Assembly: GCA_009733775.1 (NCBI GenBank)
Contig: WOGZ01000108.1
Location: 37,448-101,447, forward strand
DNA length: 64,000 nucleotides
From: Alectoria sarmentosa
Lineage: Eukaryota > Ascomycota > Lecanoromycetes > Lecanorales > Parmeliaceae
Reading direction: 5' to 3'
The position numbers were made by a program, and so were the translations under genes. The notes under the pieces are model-generated. The model saw only the letters and a program-made list of their open reading frames with translations, did not search any database and was not told the origin of the DNA. Below are positions 1 to 11,129 of the stretch, in pieces (the stretch's first letter is position 1; each line of letters opens with the position of its first letter).

Positions 1-1202
1 ACCGGTACGGAGGGGGGGACAGAGGGGGGTACAGAGTGGGAGGCTGCCTGTTAGGGCGGCTTGGCCGCAGGGTTTTCAGCTGAATTAAGGTAAAATACGG
101 GAAAGAACGACTCAAACAATCGGGTTCGATCTTCACCAGGCCGTCGAAGCAAATGGGAAATTTGGAAAGTCTGATCTTGAAATGATGTCGCGTGGAAGAG
201 GTAAAAAAAAAAGACCGAGTATCTGCTTGTGTCCGGAGACTAATCCCTGTACGATGGTCATCCGGGACTGACGTGTCAGCCAAGGTGAGATACGAATCGG
301 TGATGAATGATGATCGAGTGGAAACGAACCCGTGAACGATGTTCGGATGGATTTCCTTCTCTGGATCTCTGTAGAGTAGGACTCTGCGATCGTGCCGCAC
401 ACTTAGCTCCAGGACCCCTGATACGCCGCCGCGGAGCATGCTCAGTTGGGGAAGAGACCCCAACCGCCCCTAGAGGCCGGCATAGAATAAGGACGTTCCA
501 GGCCTAGTGGCAATGGCACACCCTTTCGAACAAGGCTTCGAGACTCCTCCTCACACCACCACATGGGTCAATGTGCGCTCGGTCAGTCCTCAGTTAATTA
601 TCTTGACTCTGATATGTCTATGTAACCTACTTTACATACTAATTCATAGGCATGTAATTATTTTCAATCGTTATTTATTAATAACAAGTATTCGGTTAGT
701 TAAATTTTTCTTGTGAACGATGTTGACAACGTGACGTCATTTTTACTACAATGTATAAATTAATAACCTCATTGTTAAAGTTGTAAGAATAATGTTTTCT
801 ACTAACAAAATTTATAACATTCATATATAATAAAAATAATAAAATTCATGTCTGTATCATCCTATCCGCTGGCTTCGCTTACATATGCTTCTATTATCGT
901 ACTCTACCATTTCAATTCTTGTGGGCTAGCCAAGATGTTGCAGGTTTCCCTCATGCAATCTGTGCTGCTTTGCCATGTGGCTGTTTCCACCCACATGACG
1001 GCCAGTGCGATTCACACCTAGTGCGGGGTTATACGAGCTTGCCTTGAATCCTTCCATCTTGCATACGAGGTCTTGTTGCTGTGATGCCAGATCCTTAAAA
1101 GATGTTACTTGTCGCCTTTCAATTTCTTCGCACTGCCGGTTCTGCTCCTTGTGTAATCAAATCAAAAGCCTGTTGCCACCTTGACATTGAAGGAAAGAAG
1201 CT
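1..1202. other. Non-coding start of the window with AT-rich block
   Basis: No ORF here has recognisable protein character. Positions 1-520 are of mixed composition with G-runs near the start. Positions about 590-855 are strongly AT-rich with many TAA/TTA words, unlike the rest of the window. This could be decayed, mutated repeat DNA or simply a local AT-rich spacer, and no transposase remnant could be read. The last 300 bp act as the upstream region of the membrane-protein gene starting at 1203. Confidence 0.5.
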
Positions 1203-2680
1203 ATGGCAACCCCAACGACAGCGCCGACTCCAGAGCAGCTTCAGGCACTGTTGAATGGACCAGCCGGGACACCTCCTACTGGGGTAGTGCCCAGAACCCA
1301 GAACCCGCCCAATCTCAATGCTTTCCTCATCTTGACATTGACGTTGGTCTTGACTTTCGGGACTTTGGCTGTCTTTATGCGCATGTATACAAAGTTGTTC
1401 ATTATTCGATCCGTTGCATGTGAAGACTGTACGTTCCCACAACTTCCTCCCCCCCGCGCGAATACTGATTCTCCTTAGATGCTGTCATGCTAGGATGGGT
1501 AAGACCTTGGGGAGGGGGGGATTCCCGAGCCTCACTAATATTGACAAGTTAATCCAAATTCCGGAGACCGTTCCACCTGTAATGATCATTAGGCATGGTG
1601 GCGGATCTCACATGTGGGACATACAATTGAAGACTTTCTTCGATATGCTCTACGTATGACTTTTCTCCAAATACCCGATATATACAGAAAGAAACTCAAC
1701 ATCATTCTAGTGGGCCAACCTCTCTGCAATATTGTATTATCCTATTCTGTTCTTCGTCAAACTATCTATCCTCCTCCAGTACCTGAGAATCTTCGTGCCC
1801 AATAAAAAGGGAAATATGTCCACCTTTGTTGCAACACAAGTCTGTATTTGGAGTTGCTTCGCCACGTACCTGGTTGCTACTATTTCCGCCATTGCCCAAT
1901 GCACCCCACGCGAGAAAATTTGGAACCCATTAATGACTACGGGTCATTGCATCGACGCCAGCGCTGAATACGTGTCTATTGCAATCTTCAATGTCATCAC
2001 GGATTTCGCAATCTTGATCCTTCCGATGCCATCTCTTTGGAAATTACAAATGCCCTTGAAAAAAAAGATTTTGACGACAGCAGTATTTGCGACAGGTAGC
2101 CTGTAAGTATCTATCGACACTGCGTCATCGTCTGAGAGAAACCGCCCCCCCCTTGCCTCCCACTCGGGCGAAGATTTGCTGATCTCTTCGGGACGTTAGT
2201 GCTTGTGTGACATCTATCTTGCGCACATACTACGCTTGGCAGATTGTCCCATCACACGACATCAGCTACAACTTGGTCAAGATGGGTTTCTGGACTTATG
2301 CCGAGATCGCCATTGGGACCATAGTCAGCTGCATGCCCGTAGTACCCAAGTTCTTCCGGCACTTCAGTCCTCGACTCTACGCGCCTTTCGCTTCCAAATC
2401 CAAGCCTCGGCCCAGATCTCGATCTTCCGTCGTGATGGAACAGCCTCGAAATTCGGCGGAATCATCCAAGAAACTCTTCATCAAAGGCAGTCAAGACGAA
2501 ACCGGTATCTCAGAGGTATGGAACCAAGCTTATCACCCGTCGGCCGCCGAGGTCAAGGACGAGTATCTCTCGCTGGACGGATATGACGCTGTGCTACCAA
2601 GAAGGGACACGGCAATTGAACCAGCCCCCAAGTTGGCAAAGGGCACCGCTACAAAACGAGATGATTTGGAGCGCGGCTAG
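1203..2680 (+). CDS. Rhodopsin-domain (SAT4-type) integral membrane protein
   Basis: Five exons were assembled by eye: 1203-1428, 1479-1498, 1567-1653, 1711-2102 and 2200-2680, giving 401 residues with all phases matching. A short N-terminal tail precedes about seven hydrophobic segments. Family landmarks are the acidic CED-Y motif closing the first exon, the HGGGSHMWD loop, FFVKLSILLQYLRIF, and the IFNVITDFAILILPMP helix near residue 220. These place it in the large fungal family with the rhodopsin-like domain first named after SAT4 (Pfam family of fungal 7-TM proteins). The C-terminal tail of about 100 residues is hydrophilic and probably cytosolic. Members are widespread, often near effector or secondary-metabolism genes, and mostly of unknown function. 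The substrate or ligand is not known. The short exon 2 (20 bp) is the weakest part of the model. Confidence 0.88.
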
Positions 2681-3810
2681 GATGACTTCGCAATCGGAGG
2701 GACTATTTTTCCGCAACGGAGATGAATGTAGAGAAAGCGCAACAGCTACAAGCGGTATCGTGAAAGCTCGCCACAGCGGGACTGTGGGTTGGTGAGCGGC
2801 ATAGGAGGTCAGAGCATGGTGGCCATGGCACATGGCCCATCGCATGGAGTGTTTCAGAAAAGCGGTCATAGCAGGAGACACGTGTCATGAAGGAGTTGTA
2901 TATATACCCATCTTGCACCTGGCAATGGCTCTTCGTTGGATTTTATCTCTTTCAAAGCCACAGCGTTCATTGTCCCACCCACCCCTCCACCCACGCCTGT
3001 ATACAGCTTCATTTTTCCACTCCGGTTCCATGTCGTACAGACACGGGGAGGTTTATCTTCGCGCTGGGGTGACGAGGAATATGCCCGTTCTGGCCTCTAT
3101 TCGCTACCAGTACTCAGCCCTGGGGTTGGAAACGGCCCAATCATTGTCATGAGTATTACCCTCATTCTTGTGTGTGTATGTGCGATGTGTACATTTCGAG
3201 TATGCAAGCACCAAGGCCCCCAATCCAAAAGTCTAAATGACCTGACCGGTGATTAATAAGTCTTCCCCCTTGACTGTGCACCTCAGACGCACAATCGCTC
3301 CGTCTAGCCACTCGTGCTGGAAGTCGTGACACGTTAGTCGAGAATGCCATTGCTCTGTTTCTCCCTTCTCAAAATTTAAACGGCTTCGGGCTGAGCGGGT
3401 GGCAAAGGCAACACCAGATCTCGACAAATCTCGGCGTAGGCAGTCCCGTAAGCCTTTTCACGATTATTCATGCTGGCGTCAACTTTCATACAGCGTGCAG
3501 CGTGCAGCGAGTTTGAGATGGGGTATAGCGTTCAAGGGAGGGAATTGAGAAGAAAGTGGGAAGAAGGGAGGATTTGGGAGATGGCGGAGAAGTGGTGGGG
3601 GAGGATTCTGGTGGTTTGATGGCTTGACAGGACTGGTCATGAATGAGAGAAAGAGGAACAATCTCTGATTACTTGGTTGTTCTCGTAATCTGCCAAAGCC
3701 CAAAGTCTCCCGTTTTCAGATACATCTGAACGCCCTCAGAATCCCTCAAGATTCTGTATGCGCGGCGATGCTCATACATGTCCAGAATCATTTTCTCGTT
3801 CGCACATGGA
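2681..3810. other. Intergenic region, no supported gene
   Basis: Several overlapping short ORFs occur at 2830-3430 on both strands, but none starts with a good ATG and resembles a known family. A TATA-like stretch lies at about 2898-2908. The plus-strand frame ending at 3256 contains one hydrophobic run around 3140-3200, but it opens without an ATG upstream. I see nothing I can call a gene. The region also serves as the 3' flank of the minus-strand gene ending at 3811. Confidence 0.4.
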
Positions 3811-5412
3811 TCAAGCAGTCGCAGCTCGAGGAATGGGTCCGATTATCCTCTCATCCTTTGGCTCCAAGTATCTCGCCATTGCCGTCTCATACTCCCCCGC
3901 CCGGCCCTCTCTTCCTTCATCGATTCCTTTCTTTCCCTCCCACACCAAACACGCTTTCCCCCAAAGCACCTTGATCAAGCCCCCAACTCCAAGTATAAAG
4001 GGAATCAGCTGCCCCAAACTCGACAGGGACTGCAGCCCGCCGACGTGATTCCACACCAGCGTCAACTCGATTTGCGCAATCAGGAGGGCAATGAATGCAA
4101 GCTGCTGGGATGCTGCGAACGCCCACTTGGCTGTGGAGTTGGGCACGGCGATCTGGGACAGATGCAGGTCCGAAGCGATGGTGAAGTGGCGCCAGTCCGG
4201 CGTCTCGGAGCTCCGGTCGAGCTCGTACATGCGGTTTATGATGCGCGGCCATTTCCACGGCGCGACGGCTCCCATGGCAATCAAGTGTAGACTCACTCCG
4301 TGTCGGAGGCTGCTTGATGGCTTGTTGGTCCATATCGATCGCAGAGCGCCAGAAGCGCATTGTAAGTAGGGGGTTGGATCTGAACACCGGGTTTTCTGAT
4401 GCGGAAGATAGAATTTGAAGCACCCAAGGTGGGCGATTCGCCTCCTGCCCGGTACGGCGGTATTTTCTGGATAGATTGACATTAACAGATCGAGATACTT
4501 CTGTGCTTTGCCCACTCCCTCCAAAATTGCGCGGTCCCTGTCAGAAGCCTTTTTCAACGTAATAGTGTTTTCGCTTTTGCTCTCTAGGAAAGTTGAGTGA
4601 CTGCTGATACTGCTCTGTGTATTATCAGAGGCTTTCTCCACAGTCGCGAGCTTTACAATCCGTGACTGTTTTGAGGTATAAGATTGCGGCTCTGAAGTAT
4701 GTTTGTTGGGCTTTGACACGTTCCGAAATGCAGTGACAGCCTTAACGAACGAAGCTCGGGTGTTTCTCATTCGAAAGTCGTATATGAGCGTTGCAGCATC
4801 CCGCGAAGCGTAACTCGGAGCAGTCCAGGTCGCAGCGAAGAGTGACTGGACTCTCATCACAGTCCTCAACCACCCATAAAATCCTACTCTCCAGAAATAG
4901 AACGTATATGTACCACAAGGTGTAGCAAGCATGACATTCAACCCCTTCCACCAGAAACATACATTGAACAATGCTCCAAACATTATAATAGTCACTCTCA
5001 GAAGTAGCCGTTCCCGAGAGGTCTCTCTATATTTTGTTGCGTAGCGCGCTGTTTCGGTGATACCGACCAGTCCAATCACAATGCCAATCTGGAGCAATAA
5101 GAACGCATGAACAGCGTAGGTACTTTGAGCGTTGATAAAGTAGATGAAGCCCACGATGATCAAGGCGAGCAAAAAGAGATTATTGACTGCGCGTAACTGC
5201 TTCGCTTCCCGAAAATAGAAATAATTCGAGAACCAGACTGCGAGAACTTGCGTGTAGTAGCCAATGCGAATGCCTATACCGAAGATATCAGAGTTGCCTG
5301 CGAATCCACAGGCCATGAGTGCGCTCCTCATTGACGAAGAGCCGATCGTGACTTCAGGCAAAGAGAGACCGGGAAAAAACGTAAAAAAGTCGAATCCATC
5401 GTCAATGCTCAA
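3811..5412 (-). CDS. Uncharacterised multi-pass membrane protein, 533 aa
   Basis: One uninterrupted reading frame starts with ATG at 5412 and encodes 533 residues. The N-terminal half holds about five hydrophobic segments: around residues 40-60 (GIGIRIGYYTQVLAVWFSNY), 75-95, 100-120, 140-160 and 165-185. A hydrophilic Ser/Lys-rich loop covers residues 210-300. One or two further hydrophobic segments lie near residues 420-480. The pattern is common in fungal proteins annotated only as integral membrane proteins. I recognise no enzyme or transporter signature. The absence of an intron and the consistent codon use through the frame support a real gene. The function is unknown. Confidence 0.75.
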   Translation of the reverse strand: MSIDDGFDFFTFFPGLSLPEVTIGSSSMRSALMACGFAGNSDIFGIGIRIGYYTQVLAVWFSNYFYFREAKQLRAVNNLFLLALIIVGFIYFINAQSTYAVHAFLLLQIGIVIGLVGITETARYATKYRETSRERLLLRVTIIMFGALFNVCFWWKGLNVMLATPCGTYTFYFWRVGFYGWLRTVMRVQSLFAATWTAPSYASRDAATLIYDFRMRNTRASFVKAVTAFRNVSKPNKHTSEPQSYTSKQSRIVKLATVEKASDNTQSSISSHSTFLESKSENTITLKKASDRDRAILEGVGKAQKYLDLLMSIYPENTAVPGRRRIAHLGCFKFYLPHQKTRCSDPTPYLQCASGALRSIWTNKPSSSLRHGVSLHLIAMGAVAPWKWPRIINRMYELDRSSETPDWRHFTIASDLHLSQIAVPNSTAKWAFAASQQLAFIALLIAQIELTLVWNHVGGLQSLSSLGQLIPFILGVGGLIKVLWGKACLVWEGKKGIDEGREGRAGEYETAMARYLEPKDERIIGPIPRAATA

Positions 5413-6130
5413 AATATCGGGGACTATATAAATATGCTATCTGGTGATCCGTGCAGAAACAAGAAAACGGGAAAGGAAGATTGATAATCACTGCAGAGTC
5501 TGAGAAAAGATATGTGGGATGTCCAAGATAGCCGCCAACATCTGTTTCAGGACGATGAGCTTAAAATCTATCCATTCAACGCATGAGCTGCTCAGGGGAC
5601 GGACGCCATCAGCGAAGCGGGATTCCTTTTGACAGTTGGCTGACGTGCCCAGGTTACACAGCCGGTTACACAGGCATCTGGAGCCTCCTTCTGCTCGTGC
5701 ATTAGGCTACTACGCCACGTAGGCGCTCCTGCAAATGCATGCATGACAAGACACGGCCAAGCAGCCGATAAAATTCTCCCACAATGTCCCCTCACCGAGA
5801 GCTGTTTTCATCCCGTCTTTGGCATCCGAATCATGTGGTGAAGATGCCACCAGAGCGATCGTCGTGAGCGAAGACTATGTTGTAGTGCTGATCTTCCTAA
5901 CAACAGACTTCCCATCGCTTCCGGCCTCCCGTAATGAATTTACCGCCGCAGCCATTGAACCCCTGTCTTCTTCAAACCGGTTTCTTCGGGGCATGTTCAG
6001 TCTTGGGATCGGCAGAGTGCCCCTGGGCCGCGTGAGAGTATAAGATGAGGGGCATCGCGTTTTATTTTTTGTCGCGTTGCCCAACCTTCAAGGCCCATCA
6101 AGCAGCTGCATAGTCTCTGCAAATCACAGT
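5413..6130. other. Intergenic region between two divergent genes
   Basis: This is the shared upstream region of the membrane protein (minus, start 5412) and the small Cys-rich gene (plus, start 6259). ORFs of 60-75 codons occur on both strands but lack any protein character. CT-rich and TATA-like words occur near 5425-5435 (minus side) and at 6134-6150 (plus side). Confidence 0.4.
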
Positions 6131-6133
6131 TTT

Positions 6134-6150
6134 CTGTATATATATAAAAA
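6134..6150 (+). promoter_or_regulatory. TATA box upstream of the Cys-rich micro-gene
   Basis: A run of alternating T and A followed by A-rich sequence lies about 110-125 bp before the ATG at 6259. The distance is right for a core promoter with a short 5' leader. It strengthens the case that the small ORF downstream is expressed. Confidence 0.5.
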
Positions 6151-6258
6151 CAAAGGTACGTGTCTCGAGCAGTTGTCGAGGAGGTTTTGAGCGTCTCTGA
6201 CCGTCCCTCGGAAGGCACATTTCTGAGCCCCAGACGACCCTCACTTTCCTCAAACGCC

Positions 6259-6432
6259 ATGTGTACCGAATCCACCTCCAGCCCTGTCAACTGCGTCCTT
6301 CCAGGCTCCGCCACGAGCTCCATCATCAAGCCTGCTGGGGCAGCACCAGGCAAAACCAAATGCCTCGACTGCGATTGTGGCGGGTTTGACTGCTGCGTCT
6401 GCTGCATTCCGGACTGTTGTATCGTCATGTAG
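6259..6432 (+). CDS. 57-aa Cys-rich protein ending in a CaaX box
   Basis: The first ATG of the frame is at 6259, with G at -3; the frame upstream opens only with non-ATG codons. The product has 57 residues. The first 35 are Ser/Thr/Pro/Ala-rich. The last 22 carry nine Cys in the pattern CLDCDCGGFDCCVCC..DCC, and the protein ends Cys-Ile-Val-Met. A C-terminal C-a-a-X with Met at X is the classic farnesylation signal. Adjacent Cys residues could be palmitoylated, which suggests a small lipid-anchored membrane protein; this is inference. Small fungal proteins with Cys-rich C-termini exist, but I cannot name a family. There is no signal peptide, so it is not a typical secreted effector. The TATA box upstream supports transcription. 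Confidence 0.6.
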   Translation: MCTESTSSPVNCVLPGSATSSIIKPAGAAPGKTKCLDCDCGGFDCCVCCIPDCCIVM

Positions 6433-7105
6433 ACTGCACACATTGGAAATGTGACGTTGTGTTGGGAGGAGGGGGATTGGGGGTTCGTCAAGTCTCAAAG
6501 GATGGAGAAGAGATGGGGAAGAAATCCAGCGTTGGAATTATAGGATGGGATACCTACTATGATATTGTGGAATTCTCAATACGCACCTTGAACGAGGGAG
6601 GCGAAATAAAAATCTTATAGGTTTCTTTGACATAAAACGATGTGTAATCACATGGAAGCTGAAATCTTGTATAATGGTGTTTCGTGAATGAATTAAGAGA
6701 AAAAGATTGCGAGTCGCTTTTGCTTGTTGCATGTTGCTCGATGCCCGACGCCCGATGTTACTCAGAGAAGACTCAAAGAAGACCATCGGGTAGTCTATCG
6801 TTGCATGTTCCAAATATTGTTAGTTGATTCTATTGAGTCCGACATGGCTATATGGCTATCGGTACGTCGGCCAAGCTTGTTTGAGCAATGAGCTTGTGGC
6901 AACCAGCATACCATTATCTATATAGAACTTGAGCAGGGGAGGATTTACGACACGTCATCTCAAACAATATCAGGATGAACGATAGCCACATGTCCCCCAG
7001 GATCGATGCTCAGCTATTACGTATCATTGTAAATACAAATATCTTAATGTAAAACAATTACTGGGTATCCGCGGAAAGAGTATGAGTACAAACGTTGGCA
7101 AGACA
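6433..7105. other. Intergenic region, 3' flanks
   Basis: This spacer lies downstream of both the Cys-rich gene (plus) and the coiled-coil gene (minus), so it is a convergent spacer. It is rather AT-rich from 6600 on and contains AATAAA-like words (for example near 6605) that could serve as polyadenylation signals. No gene was recognised. Confidence 0.4.
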
Positions 7106-10100
7106 CTATCCTAAGTCGACTTTTGCCATAGAACTTGCATCCGCAGGATCCATGAGTTGCGTCTTCATCTCCTGCAGCTCGCTTGCAAACCGATCCCAGA
7201 CATCCGCTCTCTTCATCCATTCCTGCTCACGCAATTCGCTTTCCGCGGCCATGTCGGTCTTGAGAGATTCGAGGTCAATCATCTGAGCGGCCTGATGCCT
7301 TCCCAGCATGGACAGCTCCCCTCGAAGTTGGTGATGAGTGTATGGTCCTGTCTCCGGAGTATCAGTGATCTGGGCTTGTAGCCCCTCGATCTGCTTTTGC
7401 AAATTGGTGATTGTCGCCTTATCCTGATGGCTTTCCAAATTGGCAAGCTCCAGTGTGTTCTTCAATAGGGCACTTTCGACAGCTACTTCGTTTTGATCTA
7501 GGTCTGCGCCGACTGTGGAGTTGGTAATTTGGGTTTTTAATTCCTCAATCTCCTCTTGTAGATTGCTGACTGTCCCCTTGGCTTGGCGAATTTGGATATC
7601 AGAAAGCTCAAGCTTGTCCTTCAGCAAGGCGACATCCACGACGGCTTCGTTTCGATCAAGGTTCGTGTCCGCTGATTGTTCGGCAAGCTGGGTCTGCAGC
7701 TTCTCGGTTTCGTTCTGCAGGGCGCTGATTGTGCCTTTGTGTAAATGAATCTCCAAGTCTGCAAGCTCGAGTTTGTCTTTTAGAAGAGCAACATCCACAG
7801 CTGCTTCATTTCCGTCAAGATTGTTGTCCGTCGAAAGTTCGGCAAGTTGGGCTTGTAGCCCCCGGGTTTGCCTTTGAAGGTCAGAAACCGCTTGTTGATC
7901 TTGCTCGAAACGCCTGTCGGCAAGCTCCAACTTGTCCCTCAACAAGGCGGTTTCCACAGCTGCTTCACTTCGCTCAAGTTCCTTATTTTTCATGAAACCC
8001 TGCAGAGAAGTAAGTTGACCCACTGCTTCGCTTCGCTTGAGGTCTAGATCATCCAAAGAGGCTTTGAGAGTGGCTACTTCATCTATTGCTTCGCTCCGCT
8101 TCTGATCCACATCATCTACCTTTCGTCTGAGAGCGGTAATCTCCTCTACGGCAGTCGCGTAGATGGTGCGTAGACTTTGGAGCTCCTCCTCCACTGCTTC
8201 ACTTTGTTTCTGCTCTACGTCCTGGATCGTTCTTTTGAGAGCGGTGATCTCTTCGACTGCAGTAGCGTAGATTGTCCGTAGGCTTTGGAGCTCTTCTTCA
8301 TATTTGAGGGTCGCAGTCCGGAGCTCTTGCTCATATTTCACGGCGGCTTCCCTACCAGAGTCCTCTATCTGAAGATTCAGATCTCTTAATGTCGAGTCGA
8401 GTGAAGCCATGTGACCAGTTGCCGTCTCCAACTTATTCTGCAGACGCGCTGTTTCCTCCTCGTGTTTCCAGGCTGCTTCTCTTGATTCCTGTTCCTTTTT
8501 GAGCAATCCATCCTCAAGCTCCTTGTATTTGATCTTTTCTTCCTCAAGCTCCTGATCACATTTGGTAGTCACCCCTCGGAGCTTCTGTTGGTGTTCGTGG
8601 TTGACACGCTCTATTTCGTCTACATGATTTGTAGCTACATCCCCAAGCTCTCGCTGAAGTCTTTGGGTTACAGCCCTGAGCTCTCCAATTTGGGAGGCCG
8701 CACTCGCGGCTTCTTCTCGGTGCTTCGCAATGATAACATCAGTTGCTTGTTGGGTTTTGATAGCTGCGTTACCCAGCTCTTGTCCATTTTTCGTGATAAT
8801 CTCCCCAAGCTCGTCTTGATGTTTTTCTATCATAGTCTGCATCTCTTGCTGATGTTTAGTGGCCGAAGTTCCTGACTCTTGTTCGTCTCTCGTGCTGGCA
8901 ATCCTGAGATCCTCCAAATGCTTTGCTTCTAAGGTTTGGGACTCTTCCTGATATTTGGCGGCGGCGTCTCCAAAGGCTTGCTCCTGTCTTGCAGCGGCAG
9001 TTTTGAGCTCTTCTTTGTGTTTGGCTATGAGGGTCTCGATCTCTTGCTGTTGAGTTGCGGCCGAGTCCTTGGATACTTGCTCGTTCATCGATCTAGCAGT
9101 CTTGATTTTCTCGTGATGCGTTATCATAAGATCCTCCATCTCTTGCTGGTTTCTCGAAGCCGTGTCTCTGGATTCCTGCTCATGCCTCTGATTTAGATCG
9201 CGAAGTATGGTTTGATGCTCCTCCTTTGCACCATTCATCTCCTGCACATGTTTCGTGGTTGCATACCGATGTTCTTGCTCAAGTCGAAGGAGCTTTTCCT
9301 GCAATTCCTCATACCTCCTGTTTACGCCCCAAAGTTCATGCTCGCGCTGCAAGACATCATTCTGCAATGCATTTTGATATTTTGTGGTAGCGTCCCGAAG
9401 CTCTTGCTCATGTTGTTCGACTTTGCCCTGCAATTCTTGTTTGTGTCTTTTTTCCGCTTCCTTAAGTTCGTCTTTGTCAGCTTGATGGGCTTTCTCGACC
9501 TTTTCTTGGAGTTCCTGGACTAGATCGCTCATTTCCTTGATCTCCTGGTCCCTGGATCGCAGCAATTCATCTTGTTCCGCTCGAATCGTCTCCACTTCTG
9601 CTGATACTGCCGTTGCTGCTTCATCCAATTCACGCTTGTGCTTGGTCTGGAGCAACTGGAATTCGCCTTTAAGACTCAATACTGATTCTTTCGCTTCCTG
9701 CTCTCCGCGTTGGCCATGGGCTTTTCCCAACATTTCTTGTAACTCCTCGTCCTTCAGACTTAGAAGTTTTCTGTATTCCTCTTGTGCCTTACGATGAGTG
9801 GCTTCGAGATCAGAACTCTTTTTGCGAGCGTCGTCAACCTTTGATTCAAGAAGCGCGATCTGCGCCAAAAATGCAGCTTTCGTCTCTTCGTTTTTGAGTT
9901 CATTTGCGGTCCGGACTCCATTGATTCGGGCTTGCAATTCTTGTGTTTCTGCATCTTTCGTGATGTGTAAGCCCTGGATCTCCTCTTGAAGGTCCCGAAC
10001 CTCTCCGTCTTTGACAGCTATCCTGTGATTCAATTCCGCTAATCTTTGATGATCCTGTAGAGTTGTCGCCCTCAAGGCTCCATCGAGGTCGTTTTCATCC

Positions 10101-10820
10101 TTAATTTGGTCGTCGTTGGCAGGTGTCTCTCCTGACTCAACAGCCTTCTGCGGGTCCAGATCCGACAAAGCGTTCTTCGAGCCGGGGGACCGTACCTCTC
10201 TTTGTGTGCTTGTATCAGCAAGACGTCTACCAGCCGTGGTATGCTTGGGGCTTGTTACTAGCAATTTTGTTTGTAATGAGGCTCCTGTTTTTGATGTCCT
10301 CGAAGTTGACTGTGCAGGTGTTGTAGTCCGTGGAGCACCGGCTCTCGTAGCTTGCGTCGGCTTGACCGGTTGAGTACCCTTGTTCTGGTTCGTCGGAGGA
10401 GAATCCGATCCGCCGGTCGTTGTCTGCCCTGCTCTTGATGTTGTCCTGCCAAATGACGGGGCTTTAGCGACGGTTAACGGCTTCTTGGAGGCATGGACCT
10501 TGGACGTTTTGCTAAACCCATCGGCATCAAACCCTTTCGTCATATCTTCCTCTGGGGTTGTTCCTGTTTCGTTTTTCTTGGGACTGTTGCTCGCCCGCGC
10601 AGGTCTTTCAGCGGGAGGCTTTGTTGATTTCGGGACCGATGATTTGATAGTATGCGACCACATGCTTTAGGAGATGACTGGGGGTTTTGAATACTCACGC
10701 GGAGCCATTGTATGGACAACCTCCTGACGCAAGGGAAGGAGCCTCAAGGTTGGGAGTGCGCTCATGAAAGTTCAACTTGAAGGTCGAAGACTCGTTGTTT
10801 GTATGGGCTGGGACGGACAT
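7106..10820 (-). CDS. Very long coiled-coil protein, about 1216 aa
   Basis: The main exon is 10664-7106. I place a first exon at 10820-10729 (start MSVPAHTNNES), spliced at phase 2 over a 64-bp intron. If this exon is wrong, the ATG at 10663 gives 1185 residues. Residues up to about 220 are basic, Ser/Thr/Pro-rich and disordered. The rest is almost pure heptad coiled coil rich in Glu, Gln, Lys and Leu, with no globular domain. Near the C-terminus an EELQSLRTIYATAVEEITAL unit occurs twice. It is followed by four tandem units of about 53 residues, each built on (N/S)EAxVxxALLKDKLELAD. This architecture fits a cytoskeletal, septal-pore or spindle-associated scaffold, but no homologue is recognised. 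Confidence 0.8.
7370..8010 (-). repeat. Four tandem ~159-bp coding repeats in the coiled coil
   Basis: Within the coiled-coil gene, four consecutive units of about 53 codons repeat the theme ALLKDKLELAD, then a variable dozen residues, then a Leu/Gln helix (for example LQAQLAE), then an Asp-Leu-Asp spacer. Copies have diverged at many positions, so the duplication is not recent. The unit length keeps the heptad phase roughly intact. Confidence 0.7.
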
Positions 10821-11129
10821 AAATTGGAGCCAATGGTAACCCCGGCCCATACACAATGCCAAGACTAAATCCAAACCGAAGGACTGATCGGCCAAGTCAG
10901 CCGAGGCCATGAATACGCTAAAAGCGGCATCTTCGGGTGAGCACCACACTAAGCTAGGGGCAGATTCCTGTCTTCTTCATACGCCAAATCGCAGCCACAC
11001 ACATACAAATAATTAATGATAGCTTCGATCTTTGAGGTCAATTGCTTCTCTTCTTCGTTACACGTTAGGCTTCTTGATTAGGATAAGCAACGACTACATT
11101 TTTTCCATTTGCACGAGCGATCCGGTATA
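10821..11129. promoter_or_regulatory. Divergent promoter region
   Basis: This is about 310 bp between the ATG of the coiled-coil gene (minus) and that of the STAND-domain gene (plus). CT-rich stretches near 11045-11105 precede the plus-strand ATG at 11130. No specific factor site can be named. Confidence 0.35.

Noticed and set aside
2832..3256. Overlapping ORFs with one hydrophobic run
   Set aside because: The frame with the hydrophobic run has no upstream ATG and its composition is poor.
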